DNA from: Mucilaginibacter rubeus
GTDB taxonomy: Bacteria > Bacteroidota > Bacteroidia > Sphingobacteriales > Sphingobacteriaceae
Reading direction: 5' to 3'
Assembly: GCF_014643835.1 (NCBI RefSeq)
Contig: NZ_BMKD01000002.1
Location: 558,001-622,000 of the forward strand
DNA length: 64,000 nucleotides
Shown: one piece after another, positions 56,176-64,000 of the stretch
Layout of the letters: the number at the start of each line of letters is the position of its first letter
How positions within the stretch are numbered: position 1 is the first letter of the stretch
Notes under the pieces: generated by a model
Database searches by the model: none
Seen by the model: only the letters and a program-made list of their open reading frames with translations
What the model was told of the DNA's origin: nothing
Made by a program: the position numbers and the translations under genes

Positions 56176-57201
56176 TTACCCCTTTTTAAACTTCAAAGCT
56201 AACTGAGCCAGCATATCATCGTTAACAGGCTGGGCAGGCTCATCCTTCTTTTTGAAAGGTTTGTTTTGATAATGTTGATTTTTAGTATGATCGGGCTTTG
56301 TGTATTCTTTTTTCTGATACTCAGGTTTGGGGGCAGCAGGTTGTTGATCGGCCGGTTTTGGCTGGGCTGCTTTGTTTGCCTGACGCTCGGCAACTTTTTT
56401 GGCGTTCCAGCGGGTATAAATTTCTTCGAGCTTGCGCTTGGTATAAAGCGGAAAATCACCCTGCATCATCCACGAATAATAACTTGGCTCGGCGTTTAAT
56501 ACGTCTTCAACACGTTTGCCTTTATGTTTGCCAAAGTTTATCAACTCCTCGCCCTGTTCATTATAAACCATACGACCGGCAAAATCAACCGGTTTGCTCA
56601 GGTTAGTAAATGCGTGCAGCGCTTCAACATCGCCCACAACAGGGATTATTTTATTGCCTTTTTTATCTTCCCACTCTACATTTTCATAACGCTCAATCTG
56701 CGCCAGCAAAACCTCCATGGTAGCGCGGGTATCTGCTTCGGCCGAATGGGCGTTTTCAATTACTTTATTGCAATAAAACTGGTAGGCCGCCTTTAACGTG
56801 CGTTGCTCCATTTGATGAAATATGTTCTGTACATCAACAAAATGGCGGGCATCCAGGTTGAAATCCACTCCGGAACGTAAAAATTCCTCCATAATCATGG
56901 GGATATCAAACTTATTTGAATTGTATCCGGCCAAATCACTATCACCAATAAAATCGGCTATTTCCTGTCCAAGTTCTTTAAATTGCTTTTCGTTTTGTAT
57001 ATGCTCATCATAAATGCCGTGCACCAGCGACGACTCGAGTGGGATAGGAATGCCCGGGTGAACACGCCACGTTTTCACTTCTTCGCTGCCATCAGGGTTA
57101 AGCTTGATAACAGATATTTCAACTATACGGTCGGCACCGATATTGGTACCTGTTGTTTCAAGATCAAAGAAAGCCAGGGGCCGTTTTAAATTTAATTTCA
57201 T
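56176..57201 (-). CDS. DEDDh 3'-5' exonuclease with extra C-terminal domain
   Basis: A 341-residue protein with a DnaQ-like exonuclease domain (about 1-175): FDLETTG (Asp13, Glu15), DLAGYNSNKFDIPM and HSAEADTRAT. It is followed by a small domain (about 205-265; NFGKHKGKRVEDVLNAEPSYYSWM) like DUF3820 and a basic proline- and lysine-rich tail (about 275-341). It acts on DNA 3' ends and may serve repair. The tail suggests a nucleic-acid or partner contact. Confidence 0.85.
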   Translation of the reverse strand: MKLNLKRPLAFFDLETTGTNIGADRIVEISVIKLNPDGSEEVKTWRVHPGIPIPLESSLVHGIYDEHIQNEKQFKELGQEIADFIGDSDLAGYNSNKFDIPMIMEEFLRSGVDFNLDARHFVDVQNIFHQMEQRTLKAAYQFYCNKVIENAHSAEADTRATMEVLLAQIERYENVEWEDKKGNKIIPVVGDVEALHAFTNLSKPVDFAGRMVYNEQGEELINFGKHKGKRVEDVLNAEPSYYSWMMQGDFPLYTKRKLEEIYTRWNAKKVAERQANKAAQPKPADQQPAAPKPEYQKKEYTKPDHTKNQHYQNKPFKKKDEPAQPVNDDMLAQLALKFKKG

Positions 57202-57326
57202 TTGTAAGTGTTCAGAGATGCAAAGGTCGCAAATGTCCTAAAATTAATCAGCAGAATAAATTTTTTAATTTATTTAATATACCAATTTATTATTTAATTT
57301 GATTATCCCTAATTATCACAATTTGC

Positions 57327-59300
57327 ATGAACAGATTTCTTCTTATTCTTTTGATTTTCATTACCTTATCACACCTCGCGTCGGGCCAGGACTTTGAAAC
57401 CGGTATAGAAGGACCGGAAATTGATATGGTTAAATATGATAAAGATCCGCAGGCCAACGCCGTTTTTTTAAACGAGTTTGGCAGTGTTCGTATAGATGAA
57501 TACATGGACCATATCAGGCTCATTCACACCTATCATGCCAAAATTAAAATTTTCACCAAGGAAGGATTAACTCACGGTACTATAGCTATACCTATCCACA
57601 ATGGCGATAACTCCGCAGAAGAAGTTAACAATGTTAGCGGGTTTACTTATTATAAAGATGATAACGGTATTATTCAAAAGGCCGAACTTGATTCCAAAAA
57701 GGTATTTACATCTAAAGATTATAAATATGGCAGCACTGTAAAGTTTGCGTTGCCGGCATTACGGCCCGGCTGCGTTATTGAATTTAAATACGAACTTATC
57801 TCACCATATTGGGACAATTTCCGGGAATGGGCATTTCAGGACGATATCCCCAAAATAAATTCGCAGTATGAAGTACACATCCCGGGCTTTTGGACATTCA
57901 ACGCTTCGTTACGCGGGGCGCTGAAATTAACCAAAAGTAGTTCGGAAGTTGAGCGTGAATGCTTTTCATCGGGAGGTGCAAAAGCCGATTGCTCACATAT
58001 TACTTACAACATGAAGGACATTCCTGCATTTGTTGATGAAGATTATATGACCGCCCGTAAAAACTTTTTATCAGCTATATTTTTTGAGCTTGTTGAATAC
58101 ACCAACCCTTATAACAACGTCAAAACTGTTATGACAAAAGAATGGGGCGACGTTGACCATCAATTAAAGATATCCGATGAATTTGGCGTTCAAATGAAAA
58201 GGACCAGCTTACTTAAAGAACGCATTGGGCCGGTAATTGCAGGTAAGGCAAATGACCTTGACAAGGCAAAAGCTATTTATGCATGGATCAAAAGCCAAAT
58301 AAAGTGGAATGATTATATAGGTATCTACAGCACCGATGGCGTAAAAAAATCATTGGATACACATGCCGGCAGTATCGCCGATATTAATCTGACACTTATT
58401 ACCGCGCTAAGCGCCGCTGGCCTTAACGCCGATGCCGTATTGCTTTCAACCCGCGACCATGGAATGGTGAATAACCTTTACCCGGTACTTAGCGACTTTA
58501 ACTACGTTATAGCCAGGTTAACTATTGGCGATCAAACCTACCTGCTCGATGCTACCGATCCGTTATTGTCCTTCGGTTTACTCCCTCTTAAATGTATAAA
58601 CGATAAGGGAAGAGTGATTAGCCTTAATAAACCATCATACTGGATAGAGTTAAGCACTCAGCAAAAAGCGGCCACCACACGGATGTTCGATCTTACACTG
58701 CTTGATAATGGAAAGCTAAAAGGAACTATAACCAATTACTACAAAGGTTATGATGCCTATGAAAAACGCAAAGCCATTAAAAAGTTTAATACAGTTGATG
58801 AATACGTTGAAGATTTTGATGAGAAACAACCTAAATTAAAAGTATTTAAATCAGATATAGCAAATCTCGACAGCCTTGACAACCCGCTACGTGAAACCTT
58901 TGAAGTGGAGATAGATGCTTTTGATAATACCAATCATGATAAGCTTGCATTTAACCCTTATTTTTGGGAAAAACGTACTACCAATCCCTTCAAACTTGCC
59001 GAACGTGATTATCCGGTAGACTGGGCCTTTGCCTCAGACAAGAGGCTGGTTTTGGTAATGCACCTGCCTGCACAATATATCATTGAAACCCCGCCCCAGA
59101 TAGTGGCGTTTTCATTACCAAACAAAGGCGGCATGTTTGCTACCACGTTTGAGAGCCAGGACAATAACAGTTTTACCTTTTCAAACATTACCCAGTTTAA
59201 CAAGTCGGTTTATGATTCGGCCGAATACCCTTATCTTAAGGAGTTGTTTAATAAGATCATTCTAACGGAGAAAGGGGATATGATCTTCAGGAAAAAATAA
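57327..59300 (+). CDS. DUF3857/transglutaminase-like protein lacking the catalytic Cys
   Basis: A 657-residue exported protein: signal peptide (HLASGQ), a DUF3857 beta domain (about 55-250) and a transglutaminase-fold domain (about 290-450), then a beta-rich tail. Where the active enzymes have GDCK, this has GSIA (348-351; Ile350 at the Cys position), and where they have NHV it has NYV (Tyr393). So two of three catalytic residues are replaced. The Asp in LLDATDP is kept. It is translationally coupled to the next gene (TAATG overlap). Confidence 0.88.
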   Translation: MNRFLLILLIFITLSHLASGQDFETGIEGPEIDMVKYDKDPQANAVFLNEFGSVRIDEYMDHIRLIHTYHAKIKIFTKEGLTHGTIAIPIHNGDNSAEEVNNVSGFTYYKDDNGIIQKAELDSKKVFTSKDYKYGSTVKFALPALRPGCVIEFKYELISPYWDNFREWAFQDDIPKINSQYEVHIPGFWTFNASLRGALKLTKSSSEVERECFSSGGAKADCSHITYNMKDIPAFVDEDYMTARKNFLSAIFFELVEYTNPYNNVKTVMTKEWGDVDHQLKISDEFGVQMKRTSLLKERIGPVIAGKANDLDKAKAIYAWIKSQIKWNDYIGIYSTDGVKKSLDTHAGSIADINLTLITALSAAGLNADAVLLSTRDHGMVNNLYPVLSDFNYVIARLTIGDQTYLLDATDPLLSFGLLPLKCINDKGRVISLNKPSYWIELSTQQKAATTRMFDLTLLDNGKLKGTITNYYKGYDAYEKRKAIKKFNTVDEYVEDFDEKQPKLKVFKSDIANLDSLDNPLRETFEVEIDAFDNTNHDKLAFNPYFWEKRTTNPFKLAERDYPVDWAFASDKRLVLVMHLPAQYIIETPPQIVAFSLPNKGGMFATTFESQDNNSFTFSNITQFNKSVYDSAEYPYLKELFNKIILTEKGDMIFRKK

Positions 59301-61210
59301 TGAAAGCATTTTTAACTACTCTTTTTATCTTTTTGGCGGTAACCTGTGTAAAAGCACAGGAAAACTACGACGTATCGCTCATTTCAAAAGACCTTTTGCC
59401 TTATGCCAGCTCAATAGTGCGTAATGAGGAAGTTACTGTTGAGGTTAAAGACTTAGATAACACACTTTGTCACGTAAAACAAGTAATAACCGTACTCAAT
59501 AAAAATGGCGACGATGACGTTGATATAGCGATATGGCATGACAAAAGTCGTTATATTAAGGATATAAAAGGAATGATTTACAACCAATGGGGCAAGCCCA
59601 CAGGTAAATTTTCAGAAAGCGACTTTGATGATGACAGCAACCACGATGGCTTTTCGCTTTTTACCGACCTAAAGATAAAACATTATCAACCCAGGGTAAA
59701 TGATTATCCTTACACCGTAAGTTATGAGTATGATGTAAAGTCAAAACAATCACTTGACCTTGAGAGTTGGCACCCGATACCTTCGGATGGTATAGCAGTT
59801 GAAAAAAGCTCGTATACGTTAATTTGCAAACCCGATTTTAAGATCAAATACAAACAAACCAATTTATCTGTTAAACCAACAATTGGTACCAATAAACAGG
59901 GTATGCAAACATACACCTGGCAAACTAATAACCTTAAAGCTTTAAAGCATGAGCCATATAGCCCTGTTTACCGATCAATAATGCCCGGCCTGGAAATAGT
60001 GCCCGAAAAATTCATTTACCGTGGTATCAGTGGCTCATTTACCAACTGGAAAGAACTTGGGCAATGGCAATATGACAAGCTTAATGCAGGCCGTCAACAG
60101 CTTTCGCCTCAAACTGTGGCAAACATGAAGGAGCTTACAGCATCAATAACCGATCCTAAAGCCAAAGCGCGTAAGGTTTATGAATACATGCAGGGCAAAA
60201 CGCATTATATCAGCATCCAAGTAGGGATAGGCGGCTTACAACCCTTCCTGGCTTCGGATGTTGACGCTCAAAATTATGGTGATTGCAAAGCCCTCGTTAA
60301 CTACACACAGGCGTTATTAAAGGCTGTCGACATCGATTCATATTACTGCGTGGTGTATGCAGGATCATCGAAGGTAAATTTCCAGCCCGACTTTGCAAGC
60401 ATTGACCAGGGCAATCATGTTATTTTATGCCTGCCTTTTAAAAATGATACCACCTTTTTAGAATGTACCAGTCAGAACATACCTTTTGGCTTTTTAGGTG
60501 ATTTCACCGACGACAGGATCGTACTGGCCTGTACCCCACAGGGCGGCAAATTAATGCGTACGCCAAAATACACGGCCCAGGCTAATCTCGAACAGCGCAA
60601 AGCCAATTTTACATTGAGTGCCAACGGTAACCTGTCGGGTACAATGGTTACCAATTTCAAGGGCACTAATTATGAAGATCGCGACCATGTGATCTATGAA
60701 TCGAAAACAGAACAGATCAAAGATCTGAAGAAGATTTATCCCATTAATAACCTTGATATTGAAAGTGCAGATCTGAAGCAGTTTAAAGTTGAACAACCAT
60801 ACACCACCGAAACGTTAAAAATTTCGGCTACAGACTATGGCTCGGTATCTGACGGAAAAATAATTTTTCTGGCCAATCCGGCCAACCGTGTAAGTTCGCC
60901 GTTACGTGAGGTCCGTAACCGACATAACGATGTTTACATTAACCGTGGATATACCGATGAGGATGAGATCACTTATACCCTACCCGCAGGATACAAGGTT
61001 GATATGCGCCCTAAAAAAGTAAGTATCGAAAAACCTTTCGGAAAGTTTGAATCAAGTGCAACTGTAAATGGGGATAAGTTGGTATACAGTCGCAAGCTAC
61101 AGATCATAGATGGTACATATAGTAAAGACACCTATCAGGACCTTGTTGATTTTTACCAGTCAATTGCGGATGTAGATAATGATAACGTTACCTTAGTTAA
61201 AGGTAACTAA
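59300..61210 (+). CDS. DUF3857/transglutaminase-like protein with catalytic Cys
   Basis: A 636-residue paralogue of the previous gene with a signal peptide (VTCVKAQ), a DUF3857 domain and a transglutaminase-fold domain carrying Cys329 (YGDCKALVNY) and His373 (GNHVILC); the third position is in FLECTSQ. So it is likely a working thiol hydrolase or transglutaminase. It starts at the last base of the upstream stop codon, giving coupled translation. Its stop overlaps a tiny membrane-protein gene on the other strand. Confidence 0.88.
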   Translation: MKAFLTTLFIFLAVTCVKAQENYDVSLISKDLLPYASSIVRNEEVTVEVKDLDNTLCHVKQVITVLNKNGDDDVDIAIWHDKSRYIKDIKGMIYNQWGKPTGKFSESDFDDDSNHDGFSLFTDLKIKHYQPRVNDYPYTVSYEYDVKSKQSLDLESWHPIPSDGIAVEKSSYTLICKPDFKIKYKQTNLSVKPTIGTNKQGMQTYTWQTNNLKALKHEPYSPVYRSIMPGLEIVPEKFIYRGISGSFTNWKELGQWQYDKLNAGRQQLSPQTVANMKELTASITDPKAKARKVYEYMQGKTHYISIQVGIGGLQPFLASDVDAQNYGDCKALVNYTQALLKAVDIDSYYCVVYAGSSKVNFQPDFASIDQGNHVILCLPFKNDTTFLECTSQNIPFGFLGDFTDDRIVLACTPQGGKLMRTPKYTAQANLEQRKANFTLSANGNLSGTMVTNFKGTNYEDRDHVIYESKTEQIKDLKKIYPINNLDIESADLKQFKVEQPYTTETLKISATDYGSVSDGKIIFLANPANRVSSPLREVRNRHNDVYINRGYTDEDEITYTLPAGYKVDMRPKKVSIEKPFGKFESSATVNGDKLVYSRKLQIIDGTYSKDTYQDLVDFYQSIADVDNDNVTLVKGN

Positions 61211-61325
61211 ATATCACGATACCGAGGATAATACCAAGCACCATGATCACATAAAGCATGATCTCGGTGCCTGCGAACCGTTTGTACTTAGTCCAGAATG
61301 AGTAATCTTGTTTTTTATCGGCCAT
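61197..61325 (-). CDS. 42-residue small membrane protein
   Basis: MADKKQDYSFWTKYKRFAG is followed by a single hydrophobic helix (TEIMLYVIMVLGIILGIVIF) and SYL, giving one transmembrane segment with a basic cytoplasmic start. The frame begins at an ATG at 61325, and a TAATTTTG -7 element sits 8 bases upstream, so the transcript could be leaderless. It overlaps the 3' end of the convergent DUF3857 gene by 14 bases. Not recognised, but the codons are ordinary and the protein looks real. Confidence 0.6.
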   Translation of the reverse strand: MADKKQDYSFWTKYKRFAGTEIMLYVIMVLGIILGIVIFSYL

Positions 61326-61332
61326 AACAGCG

Positions 61333-61340
61333 CAAAATTA
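61333..61340 (-). promoter_or_regulatory. -7 element for the small membrane protein
   Basis: TAATTTTG on the minus strand, matching TAnnTTTG, 8 bases before the start codon of the 42-residue gene. A TTG lies 16 bases further upstream (61357-61359). Confidence 0.4.
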
Positions 61341-61375
61341 TTGAAAATAAACACACCAATTGGCTCAAATTTTAA

Positions 61376-61419
61376 CGAATTACACGAATGCGATTTAAGC
61401 TTAATATTGGTGTAATTCG
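61376..61419. repeat. Inverted element 3' of the NlpC gene
   Basis: CGAATTACAC (61376-61385) and GTGTAATTCG (61410-61419) are perfect inverted copies. The nearer arm is 28 bases from the stop of the minus-strand NlpC gene. Confidence 0.6.
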
Positions 61420-61446
61420 CAAAAATCCTTCTAAAATTTGTGTTAC

Positions 61447-62013
61447 TTAATTCATGCTTGTAGGTACGTTTTCAATAGAACCTGCCCTCGAAAAGTACTT
61501 GTATAATGATGGATCGCGCAGTTTTACGATGATCACTCCACGGCGCGAGCTGGCATGCACAACATACCCATTTTGCAGGTAAACACCCACATGGCTAAAC
61601 TGCTTTCCGTCGAAATCAAAAAACACCAGGTCGCCTTCCTTTAGCTCGTCTTCATATTTTCGTTTTATGACGGATATCTGCTTGCTGGTCATGCGGGGAA
61701 TGGTAATACCATAAACCTGCTGTTCCAGCAAAAAAGTCAGCCCTGAACAGTCGATCCCGTCTTTATCTAATCCACCAAATTTATAGGGTGTTCCCATCCA
61801 TTGATCAATAAAAGCGTAAAGGCGACCATTTTGAATACTGCCCTTATCAACCTCCATAATTTCGGAATATTTTGAAGCGATATCAGGCGAGGGATTAACC
61901 ACCTCACCCGGCTGGCCGCGCATAGCGGCCTTGCGCGAGTGACATGAACTTAATATAAATGGGGAAAGGAAAAGTATAAACAAATAAAAACTACGACGCA
62001 GGTATATGCTCAT
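61447..62013 (-). CDS. NlpC/P60 peptidoglycan endopeptidase lipoprotein
   Basis: A 188-residue lipoprotein (Cys24, ILSSCHS) with a C-terminal NlpC/P60 domain that cuts peptidoglycan stem peptides. The catalytic residues are visible: Cys89 (GIDCSGLTF), His141 (SHVGVYL) and a third polar position, His153 (VVHASS). It is compact, with no extra SH3 domain. Flanked on its 3' side by an inverted element and upstream by another inverted element behind mutS. Confidence 0.92.
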   Translation of the reverse strand: MSIYLRRSFYLFILFLSPFILSSCHSRKAAMRGQPGEVVNPSPDIASKYSEIMEVDKGSIQNGRLYAFIDQWMGTPYKFGGLDKDGIDCSGLTFLLEQQVYGITIPRMTSKQISVIKRKYEDELKEGDLVFFDFDGKQFSHVGVYLQNGYVVHASSRRGVIIVKLRDPSLYKYFSRAGSIENVPTSMN

Positions 62014-62090
62014 AAAGTAAAATTAACTTTAATGTTTATTGAGAGGATGCGGATGTTTTTAACATATTAACATGGGTGAAAGAAGTGTGC

Positions 62091-62187
62091 AAGTCCGATG
62101 TCCGAAAGTCCGGAAGTTAATTTCTTTAAATTAAAACCTTTACAAACTTCGACCTTTCTGACTCGCCGACTTTCGGACATCGGACTT
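62091..62187. repeat. 20-bp inverted repeat 3' of mutS
   Basis: AAGTCCGATGTCCGAAAGTC (62091-62110) recurs as a perfect reverse complement at 62168-62187. The arms repeat in about 7-base units (AAGTCCG, ATGTCCG). It is 14 bases from the stop of mutS (62202). Confidence 0.75.
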
Positions 62188-62201
62188 TCGAACCTCGAAA
62201 A

Positions 62202-64000
62202 TCAACTCTTCACCACCCTTTGAATTTCATCCAGTTTCATGAGTGCCTCAACCGGGGTTAGGGTATTTACATCAAGGTTGTTCAGCGTATCACGGATCTT
62301 CACCAGTACCGGGTCATCTATCGAAAACATCTGCATTTGTACAGCTTGTTTCTGCACCTTACGGATACTTTCTTTAATATGTTCGCCGCCGGTACGTTCG
62401 TTTTCCAATTTCTTTAGGATCTCATTGGCGCGGCTTAACACTTTTGAGGGCATCCCAGCCAGTTTAGCTACGTGGATCCCGAAGCTGTGTTCGCTGCCAC
62501 CCGGTACCAGTTTGCGTAAAAATATGATCTGCTGGCCCACTTCTTTTACCGATACGTTAAAGTTTTTAACCCGGTTAAATGAGTTGCTTAATTCATTAAG
62601 CTCATGATAATGTGTAGCAAATAAGGTTTTAGCCCTTGCCGTTGGATGGTTATGCAGGTATTCGGCAATCGACCACGCAATGGAAATCCCATCATAGGTT
62701 GATGTACCACGACCGATCTCATCCAGCAGGATCAGGCTCCTGTCGCTCAGGTTATTGAGGATGCTTGCCGTTTCATTCATCTCTACCATAAAGGTTGATT
62801 CGCCGGATGAAAGGTTATCCGAAGCTCCCACCCTTGTAAAGATCTTATCAACCAGGCCTATTGACGCAGCTTTAGCCGGCACAAAACAACCCATTTGAGC
62901 CATCAGTACTATCAAGCCTGTTTGCCTTAATAAAGCCGACTTTCCTGCCATATTAGGGCCGGTAATAATGATGATCTGCTGGGTTTCCGAATCGAGATAA
63001 ACGCTGTTGGTGATGTACTCCTCGCCTATTGGCAGGTTCTTTTCAATAACAGGGTGGCGACCGCCCTTAATGTCAAGTACCTTAGTTTCATTAATTTCGG
63101 GCTTAACGTAGTAGTTTTTAATGGAGATGGTTGCAAAGTTGAGCAGCACATCCAAACGGGCTATCAGTTGGGCATTCAACTGGATTGGCTTGATATATTC
63201 GGCCAGTGAATACAGCAGGTCATTATATAATTGTGTTTCAAGCGCCAGGATCTTTTCTTCGGCACCTAAAATCTGTTCTTCATATTCTTTAAGCTCGGGC
63301 GTAATGTACCGCTCGGCATTAACCAGCGTTTGCTTGCGGATCCATTCGGTTGGTACTTTATCCCTGTGGGCATGGGTAACCTCCAGGTAGTAACCAAATA
63401 CGTTATTGAACGATACTTTAAGCGATGGGATCCCCGTTAATTCAGCTTCGCGCTTCTGAATCTCCAGCAGGTAGCCTTTACCACCGAAGGCGATCTTACG
63501 CAGCCTGTCAAGCTCCTCATTAATCCCCTCGTTCATTACAGAGCCTTTTACCAGCATCACCGGCGGCTCGGGGTTCAATTCCCGTTCTATCTTTTCACAG
63601 ATCAAAGCGCAGGGGTTAAGCTGCTCGCCAATGGCACGCAGCGGGGCACTTTGTGATGATTCGGCAATCCGCTTAATTTGTGCTATGGCAGTAAGTGCTT
63701 TTCTTAACTGGCAAACCTCGCGCGGGTTGGCTTTTTGGAGGCCAATTTTTGAGATGAGCCTTTCCAGGTCGCCTATCTGGCGCAGGTATTGTAGCAGCTC
63801 TTCCCTTAGTTCTTCGTTTTCTATCAGGTATTCAACCACACCTAAACGATCATTGATAGCTTTGATCTGCTTCAACGGCATTACAATCCAGCGGCGCAAT
63901 AAACGCGCGCCCATGGGCGAACAAGTATGATCAAGTACATCAACCAGCGTCATGGCGTTTTCGTTAGCCGAGCCAACCAGCTCCAGGTTGCGGATGCTGA
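62202..64000 (-). CDS. mutS: DNA mismatch repair protein MutS (N-terminus outside window)
   Basis: The C-terminal 599 or so residues of MutS, which finds mismatches and signals MutL. The frame is open through the window edge ([15 protein letters not shown] precedes the first internal Met), so the gene continues to the right. Visible are the core/lever helices, the ATPase with Walker [10 protein letters not shown], Walker [17 protein letters not shown] and the helix-turn-helix with [10 protein letters not shown] and [18 protein letters not shown]. An inverted repeat lies just past the stop. Confidence 0.97.
   Translation of the reverse strand, partial: SIRNLELVGSANENAMTLVDVLDHTCSPMGARLLRRWIVMPLKQIKAINDRLGVVEYLIENEELREELLQYLRQIGDLERLISKIGLQKANPREVCQLRKALTAIAQIKRIAESSQSAPLRAIGEQLNPCALICEKIERELNPEPPVMLVKGSVMNEGINEELDRLRKIAFGGKGYLLEIQKREAELTGIPSLKVSFNNVFGYYLEVTHAHRDKVPTEWIRKQTLVNAERYITPELKEYEEQILGAEEKILALETQLYNDLLYSLAEYIKPIQLNAQLIARLDVLLNFATISIKNYYVKPEINETKVLDIKGGRHPVIEKNLPIGEEYITNSVYLDSETQQIIIITGPNMAGKSALLRQTGLIVLMAQMGCFVPAKAASIGLVDKIFTRVGASDNLSSGESTFMVEMNETASILNNLSDRSLILLDEIGRGTSTYDGISIAWSIAEYLHNHPTARAKTLFATHYHELNELSNSFNRVKNFNVSVKEVGQQIIFLRKLVPGGSEHSFGIHVAKLAGMPSKVLSRANEILKKLENERTGGEHIKESIRKVQKQAVQMQMFSIDDPVLVKIRDTLNNLDVNTLTPVEALMKLDEIQRVVKS

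Noticed and set aside
56171-56190. TTTACCCCTTTTT, resembling the HTCS operator unit
   Set aside because: A single copy formed by the last codons of the exonuclease gene, with no partner 22 bp away.
62239-62607. Plus-strand open frame opposite mutS
   Set aside because: It lies within conserved MutS coding sequence, with a serine/cysteine-rich composition typical of antisense frames.
63951-63953. MutS starting inside the window
   Set aside because: The frame continues without a stop to the window edge with MutS-like residues, so this Met is internal.

Overview
The window comes from a Bacteroidota chromosome, most likely Sphingobacteriaceae of the Mucilaginibacter/Pedobacter type. The evidence is two SusC/SusD pairs, a giant hybrid two-component regulator, DUF1735, DUF1080 and DUF3857 proteins, promoters that fit TTG-N16-25-TAnnTTTG rather than E. 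coli sigma70, and few clear Shine-Dalgarno sequences. The genus is inference from protein style. No insertion sequence, prophage, CRISPR array or rRNA was seen.

Layout. 0-5 kb: the 5' part of tRNA-Pro(UGG), an FAD oxidoreductase, a short AraC regulator, a VOC protein, a DinB protein, and a divergent MFS exporter/Lrp-AsnC pair with a palindrome between them. 5-12 kb: a lipoprotein with two DTG motifs (pepsin-like), two secreted unknowns, and a TPR histidine kinase/LuxR response regulator pair. The kinase operon and a gene next to the regulator share a 53-bp promoter module. 12.5-19.7 kb: SusC-SusD-DUF1735 with a convergent PHP-type metallohydrolase. 19.8-23.4 kb: small accessory genes, including a bulb-lectin lipoprotein. 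23.5-39.8 kb: a polysaccharide-utilisation-like locus. It holds a large c-type cytochrome with a beta-propeller, a DUF1080 protein, the 1361-aa hybrid regulator, a GH16 glucanase, SusC/SusD and a cytochrome-FG-GAP protein. Two 40-bp near-identical operator-like sites and one weaker site lie upstream of its transcription units. 40-64 kb: mostly housekeeping genes: tRNA-Ser(GCU), PgpH-type c-di-AMP phosphodiesterase, SPFH cluster, thiolase, POT transporter, polyprenyl-phosphate glycosyltransferase, RuvB, Gfo/Idh protein, polysaccharide deacetylase, QueG, exonuclease, two DUF3857 proteins, NlpC/P60 lipoprotein and MutS (cut by the window end).

How it fits together. The 23.5-39.8 kb block reads as one regulon. 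The hybrid regulator would sense a glycan fragment in the periplasm and bind the paired C-rich repeats, switching on GH16, SusCD and an envelope oxidation module (two cytochromes plus DUF1080, a family linked to 3-keto-glycosides). Separately, the LuxR response regulator probably controls its own kinase operon and one neighbouring small gene. A third theme is structural: six intergenic elements made of short inverted repeats (several with a 7-bp period) begin 3-28 bases from stop codons or run across one.
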